Part shown: positions 28,001-48,200 of the stretch, piece after piece
Layout: every line of letters begins with the position of its first letter
How positions within the stretch are numbered: the first letter of the stretch is position 1
Assembly (NCBI GenBank): GCA_008694505.1
Contig: VZDJ01000090.1
Coordinates: forward strand, 3,031,521-3,095,520
DNA length: 64,000 bases
Origin: Cyanoderma ruficeps
Taxonomy: Eukaryota; Chordata; Aves; Passeriformes; Timaliidae
Direction of reading: 5' to 3'
The notes under the pieces: model-generated
The model's database searches: none
Told to the model about the DNA's origin: nothing
Seen by the model: the letters and a program-made list of their open reading frames with translations, nothing else
Position numbers and translations under genes: made by a program

Positions 28001-31000
28001 ATGGTTTTGGTCTATGTTTCCCATGACAGAAAGAGTATTTGAAGCAAGCTGTGTGTCAGTGAGATGGTTAACACAGACCTTAAATGTGCCTCAGAAAGGT
28101 GTGGGCACCATCTTACACAGCAGTAGGAGGGACAGCCTATAGCAAAATAATATTTTTTTCAGGCACTGCAAGTAAACATCCCTTCTGGATTCAGCTGTTT
28201 GGTTTATAAATCAGTGGGGTGTTAACTTGCTGGGATTTCGTGGTGGCCGATGCAAGCAGCTGATTGTCGGAATCCCATCTGCCACAGTTGGATCCAGGGA
28301 GGTCATCTGATGGCCAATGTGATAGGCATCTGGGCTACATCAACAAGGCTCTTCCCATCCTTTTTCCTCTTGTGTTTTAAGCTGTTCAGAGTCAAGTTTG
28401 TGCTGGAGTAGAGCAGCACAACTGCGTGGCCAATACCGTGCTGTGCTCACTGGGACTTCTGTGGTTAAGATACAAAAACCTGTAGAGAGTCAGTGCCTTA
28501 GAACTTCGGGTGACCTTTCAGTGGACATTTTAACAAGCTTACCATGTGAATGTTCTGCGACCTGCCCACTGCCCTGCTTATTCTTTAAAGGTTTGTTTGT
28601 CTTTAGCATTAAACTTTCAAAGGGAGTGAATTAAATGCCCCCTCCAAAAGTCTGTAAAGAAAGACTTAAAGCCCCAATGGCATTCTGAGTGTCTGAACTG
28701 GGATGCAGTAAATGCAGCTGCTGTTCCTTCTGCTAAATTTTAGTTTTTCATTTTTTCCAACAGATCAATAATAGGAGATAAACGTCCCTGCATCTTGATG
28801 TAATTTTATGTGTTTATTAGATCAAATATAGGCATATTAGGCATGCCATTACTTGTCAGAGTCTGGTGGAAGTACATGTAGTTTCTTTTTCCCTTTTTAG
28901 TGACACAGTGATCTCAAAAAGAGGTCACTTGAGCTACACAGTTTCATTTTTATAATCAAGTTATATCACCTTTCTAAACTGTTTACTTTTTATTTTGTAG
29001 TGATAGGATAGTTTATTTCTCTAGACAGAAGTCAGTCGCTGGTATTCTGTTTACTTTTTGTTCCATTTTTCAGTTCATTCCTACATAAACTTAACACCTA
29101 GTACTTTGAATTTGCCATTCTAGAAACTGTTGAGCCAAATGTAGAGCTACAGTTTTTTGAAGTTACAAGTTTTGCCTTCTGCAAGGTAAATTTTTTTTGA
29201 AAAAAATTATTTTTCAAATGATTGACAAGTAAAAAGCATTGTTGTTTGGTACAAGTGGAATGAACATTTTCCTTTTACTTCCTCCCTTTATGTCCAGCTA
29301 GAGGCAATGGCAACTTTGATTTCATGGTGTTTTAGAAGCCTTTTCTCTTGGCGATCTTGGACTTGGCAGTTGTTGCTGAAATTTGTCCTGATTATTTGTC
29401 TTGGGATTGAGCTGAAATGAATTGACACATAATTAACTGTGGCTATCATTTGATCATTAGCAATAAAGCCAAAAAATGACCTGTCATGCTTCACATTCTC
29501 ATTATTTATCACTTTACTGTGTTTTTGTTTAAATTGAGTGCAGATTTTGGATTCTGACTATTGTGGAAAGCAGCGTGTTTAATACTGAGTTATGATACCT
29601 TTGCATTAGTGCTGAGCCAAAAGAAATTATTTATGTGGTCATTGAACTTTTGTGACCTTCTTAAGACCCGAAGAGACATCACGTTCATCCTGTGCATGTT
29701 TTCTTATTTCAAGCCTAGCTGTTGCAGTTCAGCATTATTTTTAAAGAAAATATTCCAGTCTAAAATAAAAATCTGTGTTGCAAAAATAACCTTATCTTTC
29801 AGAATTTTTAATAAGGAAATTATTTTTTCTAAATTTTGTCCACCTATAGTTCTGTCCCAAACTCTTGCAATTTCTGTTTCTAGTCATCATTTGCAATATG
29901 CCTCCACCTGTAGATCAGAGCTCTCTCTGAAATGTCTGTTCCTTCTTCCTTTTAGAGATAATCCTCCAGCTTTCCCTTTGACTTAAATTGTTTGCACTCT
30001 TAAGTCTCAACTCAAAGTAATATATTTTTGCTGACCCTGTGATGTCTGAGGCTTCCTTCTCAATCTCTAGTGTTTTGAATCATCACTGCTGAATTTCAGC
30101 TATCGGGATTGAGCACACTATTCCGGTAGCTGTTCAATGGGTGTGAAATAGCAAAGAGACTTTTTTGTTCTGTCTGATGTGCTTCTGCTTATGCATCTAA
30201 GGATTGCTGTAGGTCTCAGCAGCAATGTGTGCTTCTGTCTCTGCTGGGATGTCTTGCAAGTCAGAGTTGGTGACTCCACTCTTTGGATGACTTGACTTGG
30301 CTGCATGGCGTGTGATCTTGGGTTCTGGGTCCCTCTGCTTGTTTGTGCCTGGGTTCCTACAACTGCCTTTTCACTCATCTCTCATAACTCTACATCTTGT
30401 GTTTTAATACTTCATGGCTTTCCTTTCAGGTTATTGATAAAAGCAGTAAGTGTGAGGGCAAAAATTAATGCTGGAGGCACTTCCTATTATATTTTATGTT
30501 GAACTTATGGGGTAGTGTATTATAATTTTATAAATCACTTTTCTTTTTTATATGTATTTCTTCAATTATTTGGGATGTGATGGCAAGTCAGAAACCCTAC
30601 AGAAGTCACAGTGCTTGTGCATCAATGTTTTTATCTTTGTTTTTTTACACATGAACCTGTAGTCTGTAACAATATGGAATCCACCAATCTGGTCTGTGTG
30701 AAGTACCTTACTGCTTCTTCATTCATTATGAAAGTAACTGGTATGGCACTTAAGCCAAAATTGTTGTCAAAATAACAAAATTGGAGGAATCGTCGCATCC
30801 GTCTTTGAAGTTCTCTGAGTGTTCTGATTCCTTTCAAAAATCACTTCTCAGACTTCTTAGTTAGCCCTTCCAAAATCATTGGGTACAAATCATGAGGTTC
30901 TTCTGATCTTAAGTAATATCTAATGGCTGCTCTTTTATTGCAGTATTCAGTTACAGTCAGGAAGTCAAGTGACATTTTCTGTGCTAAAACAAGTGTGTGT

Positions 31001-31220
31001 GTGTGTGTATATATATTTTTAGTGAATGCATCTGTGTTATCTGGGTGATGATTGGCCCACTTACAGGTTTTTGTTCAATGTTTGACCTAAACTATTTTTG
31101 GAATTCAAGGACTCCTTTTGTTCAGAGTAAATTGAAAAACCAAACCACATTGTGTTTTGTAAGACTCCTTTCTTTGATTCCCTGAGTTTTTCTGATTTGG
31201 TCCATGAATGTTCGTTTCAA
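19081..31220. other. Intron 1 stretch without recognised elements
   Basis: Mostly AT-rich unique sequence. Two GC-richer islands stand out, about 24310-24730 and 26110-26560. The first carries a 141-codon open frame with no recognised family. The second ends in a long pyrimidine-rich stretch. The (GT)8 microsatellite closes the stretch. Confidence 0.7.
30993..31016. repeat. (GT)8(AT)4 microsatellite
   Basis: Eight GT units are followed directly by four AT units and then a T-run. It is likely polymorphic in length. Confidence 0.95.
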
Positions 31221-31524
31221 GAAAGCTGGAGAGGGACTTTTTACAAGGACATATAGTGATAGGGCAAGAGGGAATGGATTCAAGCTGAAAACTTGAGATT
31301 ACACAGAGAAATTCTTTACTGTGACAGTGGTGAGACACTGGAAGAGGTTGCCCAGAGTAGCTGTGGGTGCCTCGTCCCTGGAAGTGTTCAAGGCCAGGTT
31401 GGATGGGACTTAGAATAAGGTGGTCAAGTGGAGGCTCTCTGCTGATGCTTGGGGCAGTTGGAACTGGATGAGCTTTCAAGTCCCTTCATACCCAAACCAT
31501 TCTGTGATTCTGTATGGTTCTAGG
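31221..31524 (+). mobile_element. CR1 LINE 3' end
   Basis: About 300 bp of the CR1 3' region in sense orientation: GGAGAGGGACTTTTTACAAG, the GTTGCCCAGAGTAGCTGTGG block, GTGTTCAAGGCCAGGTTGGA, and the diagnostic tail ATTCTGTGATTCTGTATG at about 31499-31516. It is 5'-truncated, as CR1 copies usually are, and diverged. Confidence 0.9.
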
Positions 31525-37577
<6,053 letters not shown>

Positions 37578-39617
37578 TAGTATTTGCATGAATGTTATCT
37601 CCTTTTCCATGTCTTTGATGACAGTGTTTTTGATTTTCTTTATTTATTTTCGCTGGAGCACATAAATCCACATAAAATTTTTTGGGACTTAAAATTCAAC
37701 AGATGGATTATGGTAAAGCAGTAGTTTAACTTGAAAATCAGTGAGTCACTATGATTATTTGTATTAGTGCAAATCAGGAAGCTAAAAATCCTGATTTGAT
37801 GTGCTGTTTCCAGGTTGCAGACCGGATTTCTCAGACAGTGAGCTGTGGAAACAAGGGAAAAGCTTGTCTTAAGGTTACTTTTTTCTAGCATAAACTCTTC
37901 TGCAATCATTAGTAATTAAACTGCTGGAAGGAATAGAAGTCTTCGGGCTTTGTTCTTAGTTGCTGCAACTATAATGTTGAAGGCTATATTTGAGTAAATC
38001 AGAAATTGTGAAGGTCCAGCGAGAAGATAACAAATACTAAGCCCAGGGCAGTTTGGGCTGAAGACCACTTAATTCTCTTGTTACCTGATTTATAAATGTC
38101 TTCTATCCTGGTGGTTTTAGTAGACTAGTGATCCTTTATTCTAGACTAGTAACCTTCCAAAGAGCAGTCTTTTTATCTAGTGGTTTTTAAACCATATAAA
38201 AGTTAAGAACCATAAGCCACCTCATCATTTCTGTTAGTCCTCAGCTTGGTACTTAATGTACTTTTCCTTATAGTCAGGTGGCCTGCAGATCAGCTTGTGC
38301 AAGCAGTACATGATAGCAGAGGGACTGGTTTTAACATTTCTTGTTTTCACAGTAAAACCTAATGCACAGCTACTTTCACTGGTAATATTTGTAATTTGTG
38401 TCCTTTTTTTGGTAACAAACTCATTGTTTTGAAGTATTTCAAAGGAACTAGTGTATGTCTTCTCCTTGAGTCTTCAAATTTTATCCTATCATCACCACAG
38501 GCATCAGTATATCACAGATGCCTTGGATGAAAAACGGGAAAAATACATTTAAATTAAAGTAATGCAGAATTGTTTATTTCTAATTGAGGAAGGCATATAA
38601 AGTTCTTACATAGTTCTTACATCTGAGTTATTTCTGGACTATATTATGGGTTGAAGGTAATTAGTACTTGGGAAGTATGGAATATGATGTAAGAGTGCCT
38701 TATTTTAGAAGAACAAAGAAGAGGTGAAACAGAAAATGAAAAACAAATTCTAAACCTAGTACTTAAAAGGAGCTTTTTGGTCTCTTCCAATTGCATAGGT
38801 TTAAGGGGTCAGGAAATTTCCTATACCCTGTCATGCTTGGTAGATGTCAGCTAGTGCTTTTGACAAGAATCTTTGATTTCTTTAGTCTTGTAACTGTGGG
38901 GTTTTACAGTGTGCAAAATGAAAACTTGGCCAAGCATTTTAGTTCCTGACCATCAGATATTAATAGTTTGTGACATCTCACTTTTTTAAAATTAATCTCT
39001 CTTGGGAATCTAGAGTTAAATGTCAGTCTTTGATTGCTTTTTGGTTTGGTAGTTGGTTCAGTGACATCTGACTATATATCTTTTTATTTTGGAGTGTTTC
39101 TTTAAGTGATTAAAATAATTACATCTCTTGACTATTAGCCCATTCATTGTTAAAGCAAAACAGCTAAACTGAGAAGCTAAGTAGGGTGTTTCCAGTTTGG
39201 ACTCTGAATTAATTGTCTACATTTGATAATACAAGCTGAGAACATCCAATACCTGGAGGCTTTAATATCCCTAAACCAGGTGTAATTAACAATTAAGTCC
39301 ATGGGTAGATTTGCACATAGATAGCATTAATTTAAAAATGTTTTCTTAAACTTGATAATTTGTATGGGTCATATCTGCAGTAGTACCCAAGTTATGCATT
39401 TTTTCATATTTTTATCCCAAACTTTTATCCCACAGCATCATTTACCTTTGGCCTAAGCTCCCTAGTTTTTCCCATCATTTGTCAGTTTAGTCCTCCCTTT
39501 TTTCCACATTCTGATCTAGAAGTGTATGTTATGTTGGCAGGAGGTGTAAATTCTTGGAGGCTGGAGGGAAGCCTCTGCCTGGACTGATTTGGAAGCTGGA
39601 CAGGTGTATCTTACATT

Positions 39618-39655
39618 AAGAGTAGCATACAATTACTTCGGGGTATGCTACTCTT
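39618..39655. repeat. Perfect 13-bp inverted repeat, 12-nt loop
   Basis: AAGAGTAGCATAC (39618-39630) and its exact reverse complement GTATGCTACTCTT (39643-39655) flank the loop AATTACTTCGGG. The nascent transcript would fold it into a hairpin. The stem does not extend inward or outward. No terminator role is expected in a vertebrate intron. Confidence 0.95.
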
Positions 39656-41053
39656 CCAGAATGCCTGATCTAGGTAGGAAATGATGGGACCACGTAATTT
39701 ACCAGTTAAAGAGGGAATTTTGAAAGTCTGTTGGCTGAATAGTTTGAGTGCAATGTAGGAGCAGACCAGCTCTTGTGTTCAGAGTTGAGCTGTGGATGCA
39801 GCTCAGCTGGGCTGTTGCCTCCCTGCTCGGCTGCCTGAGTCCAGATCCCAGGCCTGGTCAGTGGAATTCCTTAAGAAATCTGCCACTCCCCTTTCATTAA
39901 TGCATACTCCCACTTCAGCAATGACTGAGGGGAAAAGGCCAACCTTATTGTGGGCAGCCAGAGGTGGTGGTAGCTTGTTGGATTTATTACCACTTTCTTG
40001 GGGAAGAAAGGAAGGTGCACTTTAGCAATAGCACTCTGCACTGATCCCAGCGGTGGACAAGCAACAAGAGGAAAGTGATGTATGAAAGTTGCTTCCTGAT
40101 ATTTCTGCTATTTGAATCATGAACGAAATTTTTAGCTGTATGCTTCTGGCTGGTGCCTGCTTATCCCTGTGCTTGTGTATCATGATGTATTTATCTTGGT
40201 ACATGCAGGATAATTCCTTAGTCATGATTTCTTCAAAAAAAATGCTTTGAGAAGAGTCAGCAGCTAGTCTTGAAACTGAAAGGGCATGATTCAGAAACTT
40301 TAGGAAGTCCCAAGAGAGGATAACTTGTAGGCTCTTGATACATTTTGTGAAAGTGGAGGGCAGTTATTTTGTATGTCTGGAATATGCGCCTCAGTTGCCA
40401 ATTTTAGATCTCTGTCAGGAAGCTCAGATGCTTTTGTCCAGGTTTAAAGCTAGCTTGAAAGCTGGAATTACCAGAGGGGGGTTGCCTTTCTTCTTTTTTC
40501 CTTTTCCATTACTATGACAAGTCAGCCTCCTAGCATTGGTCTGGAATTGAAAGAAGTTGAGTGTTAAATCAGTCCTGAAGAGTTGAATCTTACAGTTTCT
40601 GTGATGGTAAAGATAGTTTGCTCCTTCTTCTTTCTACTCCTCGTTGCAGTTCAGTGGTTCTTCAGTTTGACATTGCAGTTCCTGCATGACAGTTTTAAAC
40701 AGGGTCTGTGAATTGTTCTGGATTTTAGAGTGTGTGTTTGTGTGTGTAGAGTTCACTGTAATGTACAGCAATAGTATTGGTAAGAATAGTGTTAAGTCAT
40801 TGAAGGGGATAAATAAAATACCACCTAGAGATTTATGCTTCATTTCAGTTTGTAGTTCTGCCTTCAGTAAGCTAGTTCTCCATACTAGGTGTGAGAAATT
40901 AAGTGATGTCATTTTGGACAATTACCTGATACTTGAATGAGTAGTTCACAAACTATGTGCTGTTTGTCATTAATGTGTGAAACAATTTAATTTGTTTAAT
41001 TTAATTAACCATCTCATATGGAAGATTATATTTTTGGGGTGGTGGATTTTGGA

Positions 41054-41065
41054 TTTTTTTTTTTT
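41054..41065. repeat. T12 run followed by CAG
   Basis: The T-run ending in CAG resembles a splice acceptor, but no donor-bounded exon in a usable frame follows it. Confidence 0.85.
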
Positions 41066-43300
41066 CAGTTAAAAGTTTAACAGGGGTGAGAGGGATGTTT
41101 CTCTTTGAAAAATAGTGTAAGTCAGCAGTTCACAAACTTTGGGGCCAAAGTACTTTCAAATGGCAAATTTCCAAAAGACAATGACCTGGCTTTCACAGAT
41201 CTGTGCTGTGTTTCTGCTTCTATCCCACAATGTAAAATAGTAGGTTCTTGTGCAAAGCATCAATAGGTGCAGTTAAAAGATTCATAGTATTTTCAATTAT
41301 TTTCATCCATGTGTCTGTGCAGGCCCTCAAGTGACACAGCCTAATTGTGATGCTCAAAAAGAAAATACCGGTTGCATAAAAAACCTTGCACTGCTTTTGT
41401 TAGCATTTTCATTGTAATATTCTTCAGATTAAGAGTCTGTCATGTTGCTGTCTAATCATGCAAAAACCAAGAGTAAGCAAAGAGGCATGTTAGCATAAAT
41501 AGTTATTTTTTTTGTTACTTCTGTCATTCCATTAATGTTTTTAAGAAATCCTAATGGAATGAATGTGTGAATTGCTAGAAATACTTCACAGCTGACTGAG
41601 AATAAGTAGTTAAATTTCTTGCATCTGAATTGCAGTACGTGATGTTTCTGCTTTTAGCACGGGGCTGTTGAAATCTAAATGATGGAGGGAGTTTGTACTC
41701 CTCCTGCACCTTTTCAAGCAGTCTAGATTGGGCATCACATTTCTTGTTAATGGCTCACACAGACATAAAGTGTGCAGCAAGAGAAAGCCAAATTCTGTAA
41801 TGGGAACCATTCATGCCATCCAGTCTGTCAAATCATTCAGGGACTGCCTTGGTTTAGCCACCCAACCGTGTGTGCCCTTGGCTTAGTTGCCTGAATTATT
41901 TAAATAGGCAGATCTTCTGGAGTGTGAGAGGATGTCAAACTGGGGCCCTGATGGCCCATAAATGTGAAGCACTGCATTGCTAAAGCTGAGGCCACTGAAT
42001 AGTAGGCAGTGCTCTTTCCTGTTTTTAGTTACAGAAGGAATAGGTGTTGTGAGTATTTGCATATTTATTGTTTCTTTGTTTTGGTTTGTTGGTTTGTTTG
42101 TTTTTTAATATGTAAAGTCTTAGTTTTAATTTGAGCCTTAAAGCCCAATAAAGCAGCAGGATGGAAAAATTAGTCTGTGTTGAGGTTCTGGTTTGTTTCT
42201 TTCTCTGCTGGTGTGTGTACTTTTGTGAGCTGTTTGAAATGCTTCTGAAAGCAAGGGCTTTCCTTCAGTTCCTGCCTCAGATATATCAAGCTGCTGAGTA
42301 TAAAAGGATCCTTTTCAAAGTGGCCCATATCCGCTGTTTGTGTTAACTTACTTACAGCAACTTTGATCATAGCAGCTCCAATGGAAAATGTAAAACCACA
42401 AGGAAGAATTTCCACTGAAAAATGATTAGGTGTTTAGGTTTTTAAGCTGTTATCTTTTCAAGAGACTTCAATCTATAGGTGACACAGTTTTTTTCTTAAT
42501 AGGTTTTGTGTCTCTGCTCATGGTTGAAGCTATAACTCTGTAAACACGCCTGTGAAAAAGTGAAACTGTTGATTAATGATTTGCATCTTTTGCTCTCAGA
42601 ATCTCAGTGGTTAACAGACCACTGTGAGAATATGACTTCAGATTTGGTTGAATTAGTTCCACTTTTGCTGACTTCCCCCCAGCTTGTTTCTTAGCTCTTG
42701 GTTATCCATGGCCAGTAAAGATACAGCAGATAGTAGCATTATACTGGAAAGAAAGGCTCCATTTTCCGGGGGCTTCAGTCTGCTAAGGCCACTGTTGGTG
42801 TATCTGAACTGTTTTGAGGACGGACGTACTCAAGTTACTCGGGTAACCTGACAGAAAGAAGAGTTAAAACTAGTTTTGTTTTGCAGGCTGTAAGCTTGGA
42901 CTATGAATAGGCATGCCTATACTGACAAGCAGACAGGAGTTTGACACCCAGCCTCCTGATGTGTGTTGGGGAACCCAGTTGTAAAGCTTTAAGGGAAGTG
43001 GTATCTCTGTCTGTTCTGTGCAGATTTGGTTTCCCTTTGCCAGCTTCAGACAGGATGTGTGCATCATCTTGCTTTTCAGTGTTTTAGCAGATCCATGCAG
43101 ACTCCTATTTCTATGTACCGTAGCTTTGTCATGAGAATGTTAAAAGTACAGTTGGAGAGAAGCCATTGTTACTGCTGGATATCTCATAGAAGCCTTGACT
43201 TCCTCTGTATGTGCCCGAGTTGTGGACCCTTTCTTTCAAGTACACAAGTGGACTTTGAAGTCACAGAAAAGACTTCCAAGATTGATTCCAGCCTTGTACT

Positions 43301-43605
43301 GATGACCACCTTGTCAACTAGAACATGGCACTAAGTGCCACATCCAGTTGTTTCCTGAGCACCTCCAGGGATGGTGACTCCAGCACTTCCCTGGGTAGTC
43401 CATTCCAAAGTTTAATAACCATTCTGTGAAGAAATTTCTCCTGATGTCCAGCCTAAACCTCCCCTGGTCCAGCTTGAGACTGTGTCCTCTCATCCTGTTT
43501 GCTACTTGCCTAGGAGAAGAGACCAACCCCTACTTTACTCCGAAGTCCTTTCTGGTATTGATAGAGAGCAATAAGGTCACTCCAGATCCTCCTTTTCCCT
43601 CCTAC
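43301..43605 (-). mobile_element. CR1 LINE 3' region, antisense
   Basis: The minus-strand copy is recognised from its complement on the + strand: GACCACCTTGTCAACTAGAA, CACCTCCAGGGATGGTGACT, TAAACCTCCCCTGGTCCAGC, and GAGAGCAATAAGGTCACTCC. These are standard CR1 3'-region blocks in reverse order. The very 3' tail octamers are not preserved at 43301, so the copy appears truncated at both ends. Confidence 0.88.
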
Positions 43606-45195
43606 ATCGCTCCTTTTTAGAAGGGAATTGAAAGTTATCACAGAGGTTCAGAATGGATGCTATCTTCATGTTAAGTCAGTGTTTAAAGTCTTGAATACAG
43701 TGTGGAGGTTGGATTTGCTCTGATGTATTCGTGATTATCTTTCACCGTGACCTCTCATTATCTGCACAGGTTTCCTCTGAACTAAGGACTGAACTTTTTT
43801 AATTTAATCTTTGTGTGAGCTAGATGAGTTCTCTCCTATCTCCATCTAAGGATCATTGAATATTCAAACATTAATCTCTAAGGTCTTCCCTTAGAAGAAT
43901 GCCTTTATTTATTGTATCTCAGTTGAGTTGGAAGCACCCATGAGATAAAAAGTCACAAAGGAAAAACATAGTTGTGAGAATTAGTAGCATTTAAGCACCT
44001 TTCTTTTAAGTCTTTGAGGACTTGCACATCATAGCTACTTTGAAGATGAGAGGAATAGTGAAACACTGTTCATAAGACTATCATGGAGGTGTTGCTCTCT
44101 AAAGAATTCCTTAATTTTATTGTTAAATGGCTAGAAAGAGCACCCAGAACAATAGATCTGTCTTCTGACTAATGAGATAGTTTGTGTTTATATTACAAGT
44201 GGGGGTGGAAGGCTGAAAATATTTTTCAGTGACTTCAGCAAATATTGCAAACATTTGTAAAACCAGCAATAGAAAGATAATTGAGCCTGATCAAAATTGT
44301 CCTTTTACTCCTAGCTGTCCTCATCTAAGGGGATACAGTCCCTCTTTCAGACTGAGGCTGTCAGATAAGATTTCCAGAATGGGAGATGCCTGGGCATGTG
44401 TTCAGGTTGTTTTTCCATCTTCTAAATAGCTGGAGGGCTATGTTTGCTTTCAGAGAGGTTTTTTTCTATTCTGTGCTTTAACTCTTGTACAGAGGCCAGA
44501 TTTGTAGCTCTGGTCCAACTACCTTAGTTTAGCCAGATTATCAGAGGCATTTGCCAAGATCATAGCTTTTCTTACAGCTGTACTTGATGTGGCTGTCTCC
44601 TGGAAGCTTATTGGAGCCAGTTCTGTCATTTGGCTGTAACTGCAGTTGCAGTGCCTGTCTGTTTGCAGCAACCAAAAAGGCTGGGTAGAGATCTCAATTC
44701 TCACTCACAACCATGGATTTCATTCCATTTTCCAATTTTCTCAAAGCTTTCTAATGGATAAAAAAATCTGTTTACCCTTTTGACAGTCGTTGAAGAAAGC
44801 AGTGTACTGTTCATTGTATCAGCTGTAACTTCCCTGTACATACCTCAGTGGCCTAGAAGATAAGGAACTCTAAAAATCATATTTCTAACTGGTATTATTT
44901 TAAAATCTGTATAATAAAATTATTTGTAGTTACGGCTGCTCCTGCAGATGTTTTCAAATCTGACAACTGATTTGGATGCATAATAGCTGTTAGTGCAGAA
45001 GAGATTGTTTGGCACATGAGATGAAATAGAGTTTGCACTATGGACATTGATTTCAGTTTTCTCCTTTTTAGCTGGGGAGTTTGGACTGATAATTAATGTC
45101 CAGGGAATGCAGTGTCATCCAGCCACAGTTGGCCTAGGAAAGAGGAAGAAATGCTGCTCATCTGCAGATGTGGTTTTGTGCATGTTTAGAAATGT

Positions 45196-45221
45196 GTTTC
45201 CACACGTTGCCATGTGGAAAC
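45196..45221. repeat. 9-bp inverted repeat, 8-nt loop
   Basis: GTTTCCACA and TGTGGAAAC are exact reverse complements around CGTTGCCA. This length is compatible with chance in a 64-kb window. Confidence 0.9.
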
Positions 45222-48200
45222 CCACATGTGAGTAGGGAAATAGGCCCTAGGAGTGTGTTCTTTGTAAAGGGAGGAGTCGAAAGAGCTCTTGAGGGCTTTT
45301 CTGCTTCTACCCTGTGGATATTTGCATGAGGCCTTTTACAGATCCATGACACAGATTAAGTGGTGCATTTATTTTGGATTTTGAGCTTTTCTGTTTCCAT
45401 GAATTTTTCTGTGATGCCCTGTAGACTAGGATGGAGATGGGACTTTAAAACAAGATATTTGTGTTGTCAGTTGTCTCTCTTCTTGCTCGCTTCTGGTGTA
45501 TAACTTGAGAAAAAAATTAAACCTCTCTGTCCTATGTGAATTTACTGACCAACAAAAAGAACCAGAAGACACATTACATTTTATAAAAAGTCTTTTGCCC
45601 CCCTAGTCCAGATAACTCATACAGCTGCTCCAATAATGCTTTGGTTTATTTCCTGTTGCCTCTCAGGTCTTCCAAAGGAAGCGAGTTCATATGTCTGATT
45701 TTCATAAAAGACATATATTTATATATAGTCTAGGAAATATATGTTCTGTATATATGCATTCCTAAATTAGCTAGAAACTGTTTTGAGAGACACAGGTTAA
45801 ATGGATGCTATTCTGAAATAATGACATTCAGAGTGGAGAGTGCAGTTTAAAACAATTTCAAACCCATCCAGGTATGGAAATGCATAGTTTAAAGCACATG
45901 AATAGCTGTAACTGTACCACACACTGTATTATATAGCATATTATAACTGTAAGAATGTACTTGGACATAGCGGAATTCCTGATTGTGGTCAAATTAAGTT
46001 CCATTTTGAAAGATAATTTCCCTTCCTTTGACTTCTTAACATTGCTGCCTCTTAATACCTGAGAAGGACTGGCATAGAAAAACAGTAACCCTGAATGCAG
46101 TGGGGATAACCTCTCTATTTTATATTTGTAAATCAGTTTTACATCTGGGTCACACCGGCTACTTAAAGGGAGCCTTGATTGTGGCATGGATTTCTAGGTC
46201 TGTGTAACAAAGGTAAAAATTGATTTTAATGGTCTGCATTTTGTAGTGTTTTATGGAGAGATCTTTGGTAGCCTTTCAGGATCGCTACCATGGAGACTAT
46301 ATCTTTGCATTTCTGAGACTGGCAGATTACAGGCTGCTGGAGCTGATTTGAGTTTTCTCATTCTTACCTAAAAACAAAATATTTAATGGCTTAGTGTGGC
46401 AACGGGGTAGACTTTCTAAGTGTGCAGCCAGTGCAATCGAGGGCAGTCTTTGTTTTGTGAATGGAGCCTGAACTTGGTCATTTAAAGAGTCAAGTGAAAT
46501 TCCTGAAGTCCTTCTGAAGCTCAGGGATTTAGTGGTCGGCTGTGAATGAGGCTGTATATAAATACTAAGCTAGTTTTATCTTTTTTCATCTTGGAGTAAA
46601 AGCTGAGATGATCGGGCAGAGTAGGCTCATCTAATGCTCTTGAGAGCTTGGTAATGCTGCTGCTGTAGAGAGCTTGGGCATTAATGCAGGTGTTGGGTGG
46701 AAATTGTGTCCCAGGAGGAGCATTCCACACCTATCTCCTAGTTAGGGAGAAGAGTATTGTGAGGAGTATAAATAGAAGATTAGCTTGGTGGGATACAAAT
46801 GATGCTTTTGAGAGTAGTTGGATGTTTGGTGCGTGCAGATACTTCAAGGCTCTTGGTTCTGCCATTATATATTCTCTTTTGGAAGTCCCGCTGGATGAGC
46901 TTGCCTGGCTACGGAAGATTTAGCATAAACAGTCTTTGTATCTAGCAACATTACCTACCTATTCTTGCTTACTGAATTCTTACTTGGTTAAATTATCTTT
47001 GGTGCAACATTCCAGTCTTGGAGCATGATTGGAATATAGCATTAAATAATTTGTCTTCAGTTTTTGCCAGGGAACACTGGGTTTTTTGTCTTTAAAATCG
47101 ATGGCTGCTAAATCAGGTAGTGGCAAACTCTGTGTCCTTTTTGAACTCAGTATTTGTTATTCAAATGTCCTGCTGTGGCAGCTATTATGCTTGAGGGGAA
47201 AGAAGGGATAACCTATAAAATGCTAGTCATAGAAGAGACAGAAATCCACCTGCTGCTCCATGGAGGCTTCCTGAAGCAAAGAAGAGGGACAGATCTCATT
47301 TATGTGTCACCAAGACAGCTGTGCCCTACCCTCCGGCACTGTGCTGCAGTTCAGCCCTTTTGGCTTTGTTTAAAACCTTTTAATTGAGCTGTAATTGAGT
47401 TGGTTGTTTTTTTTTTGTGACTCTTCCTTGAAGAGGATTAACTCAAAGTCAGCAAGCAAAATGAGGAAGGTTTAAGTAAATGTGAAGATGGAAATAATTT
47501 TTGTTTTCCAGTTGTTTTCTTGAGTCAACCTGACACTTTATAACCAAATGGCATGCTCCTTCTGGAAGTGTTCAAAACTTTGAGAGCCATGTAATGGGTT
47601 GTTTTCTTTGCTGCTGAAGGCAATATTTGCACCACCCATTGCTTCTTGGAAAAGTAGTACCAAGACATTGGAAAATAATAAAAGGAAGTTCTTCTAATAT
47701 TTTGTCAGGCGTCTAAAGTACAGAGGCAGTTCAGACTGTTGGGCATATTCTAAATTTAGCAATGCTGCCATTTTTTTTCATGTGACTTGGCTACTTCCTG
47801 GTTCCTGATGACTGAGAAGGTGAGAAGACTGGGAAGGTTGTTTGTGACCAACAGAATTATTTCCAGCCTACACAATACAAAGAATTACTTTTCTACTACT
47901 TTACTTTGCATGTTTTTGAGGAAAGCTTGTGTGAGCTTTTTGTTCCACTTTGTTTTTTCCATCACATTTTCTGTCTGCATTATGCAGTGAAATATGACCC
48001 ATTTGGAACATTGGAAGATTAAATTTGAAGGGTGATGTGGACTGAGGTTTTGTTGGATGACCCAGACTCTCTTGTATGATCTACCACAGGAAATAAAAAT
48101 AAATCTAATTTTTATTTGAGTGGTTTTGTAAGAGTTTTATCATGTAATAACTCAAAATAAGAAATATTTCTGGAAAGGTAACGAGAAGCTGTTAAGGAAC

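Noticed and set aside
29561..29986. 141-codon plus-strand open frame
   Set aside because: Rich in Phe, Leu, Ser and Cys from T-rich sequence, with no recognised family.
39618..39655. Hairpin as a microRNA precursor
   Set aside because: The stem is only 13 bp and does not extend, which is too short for Drosha/Dicer processing.
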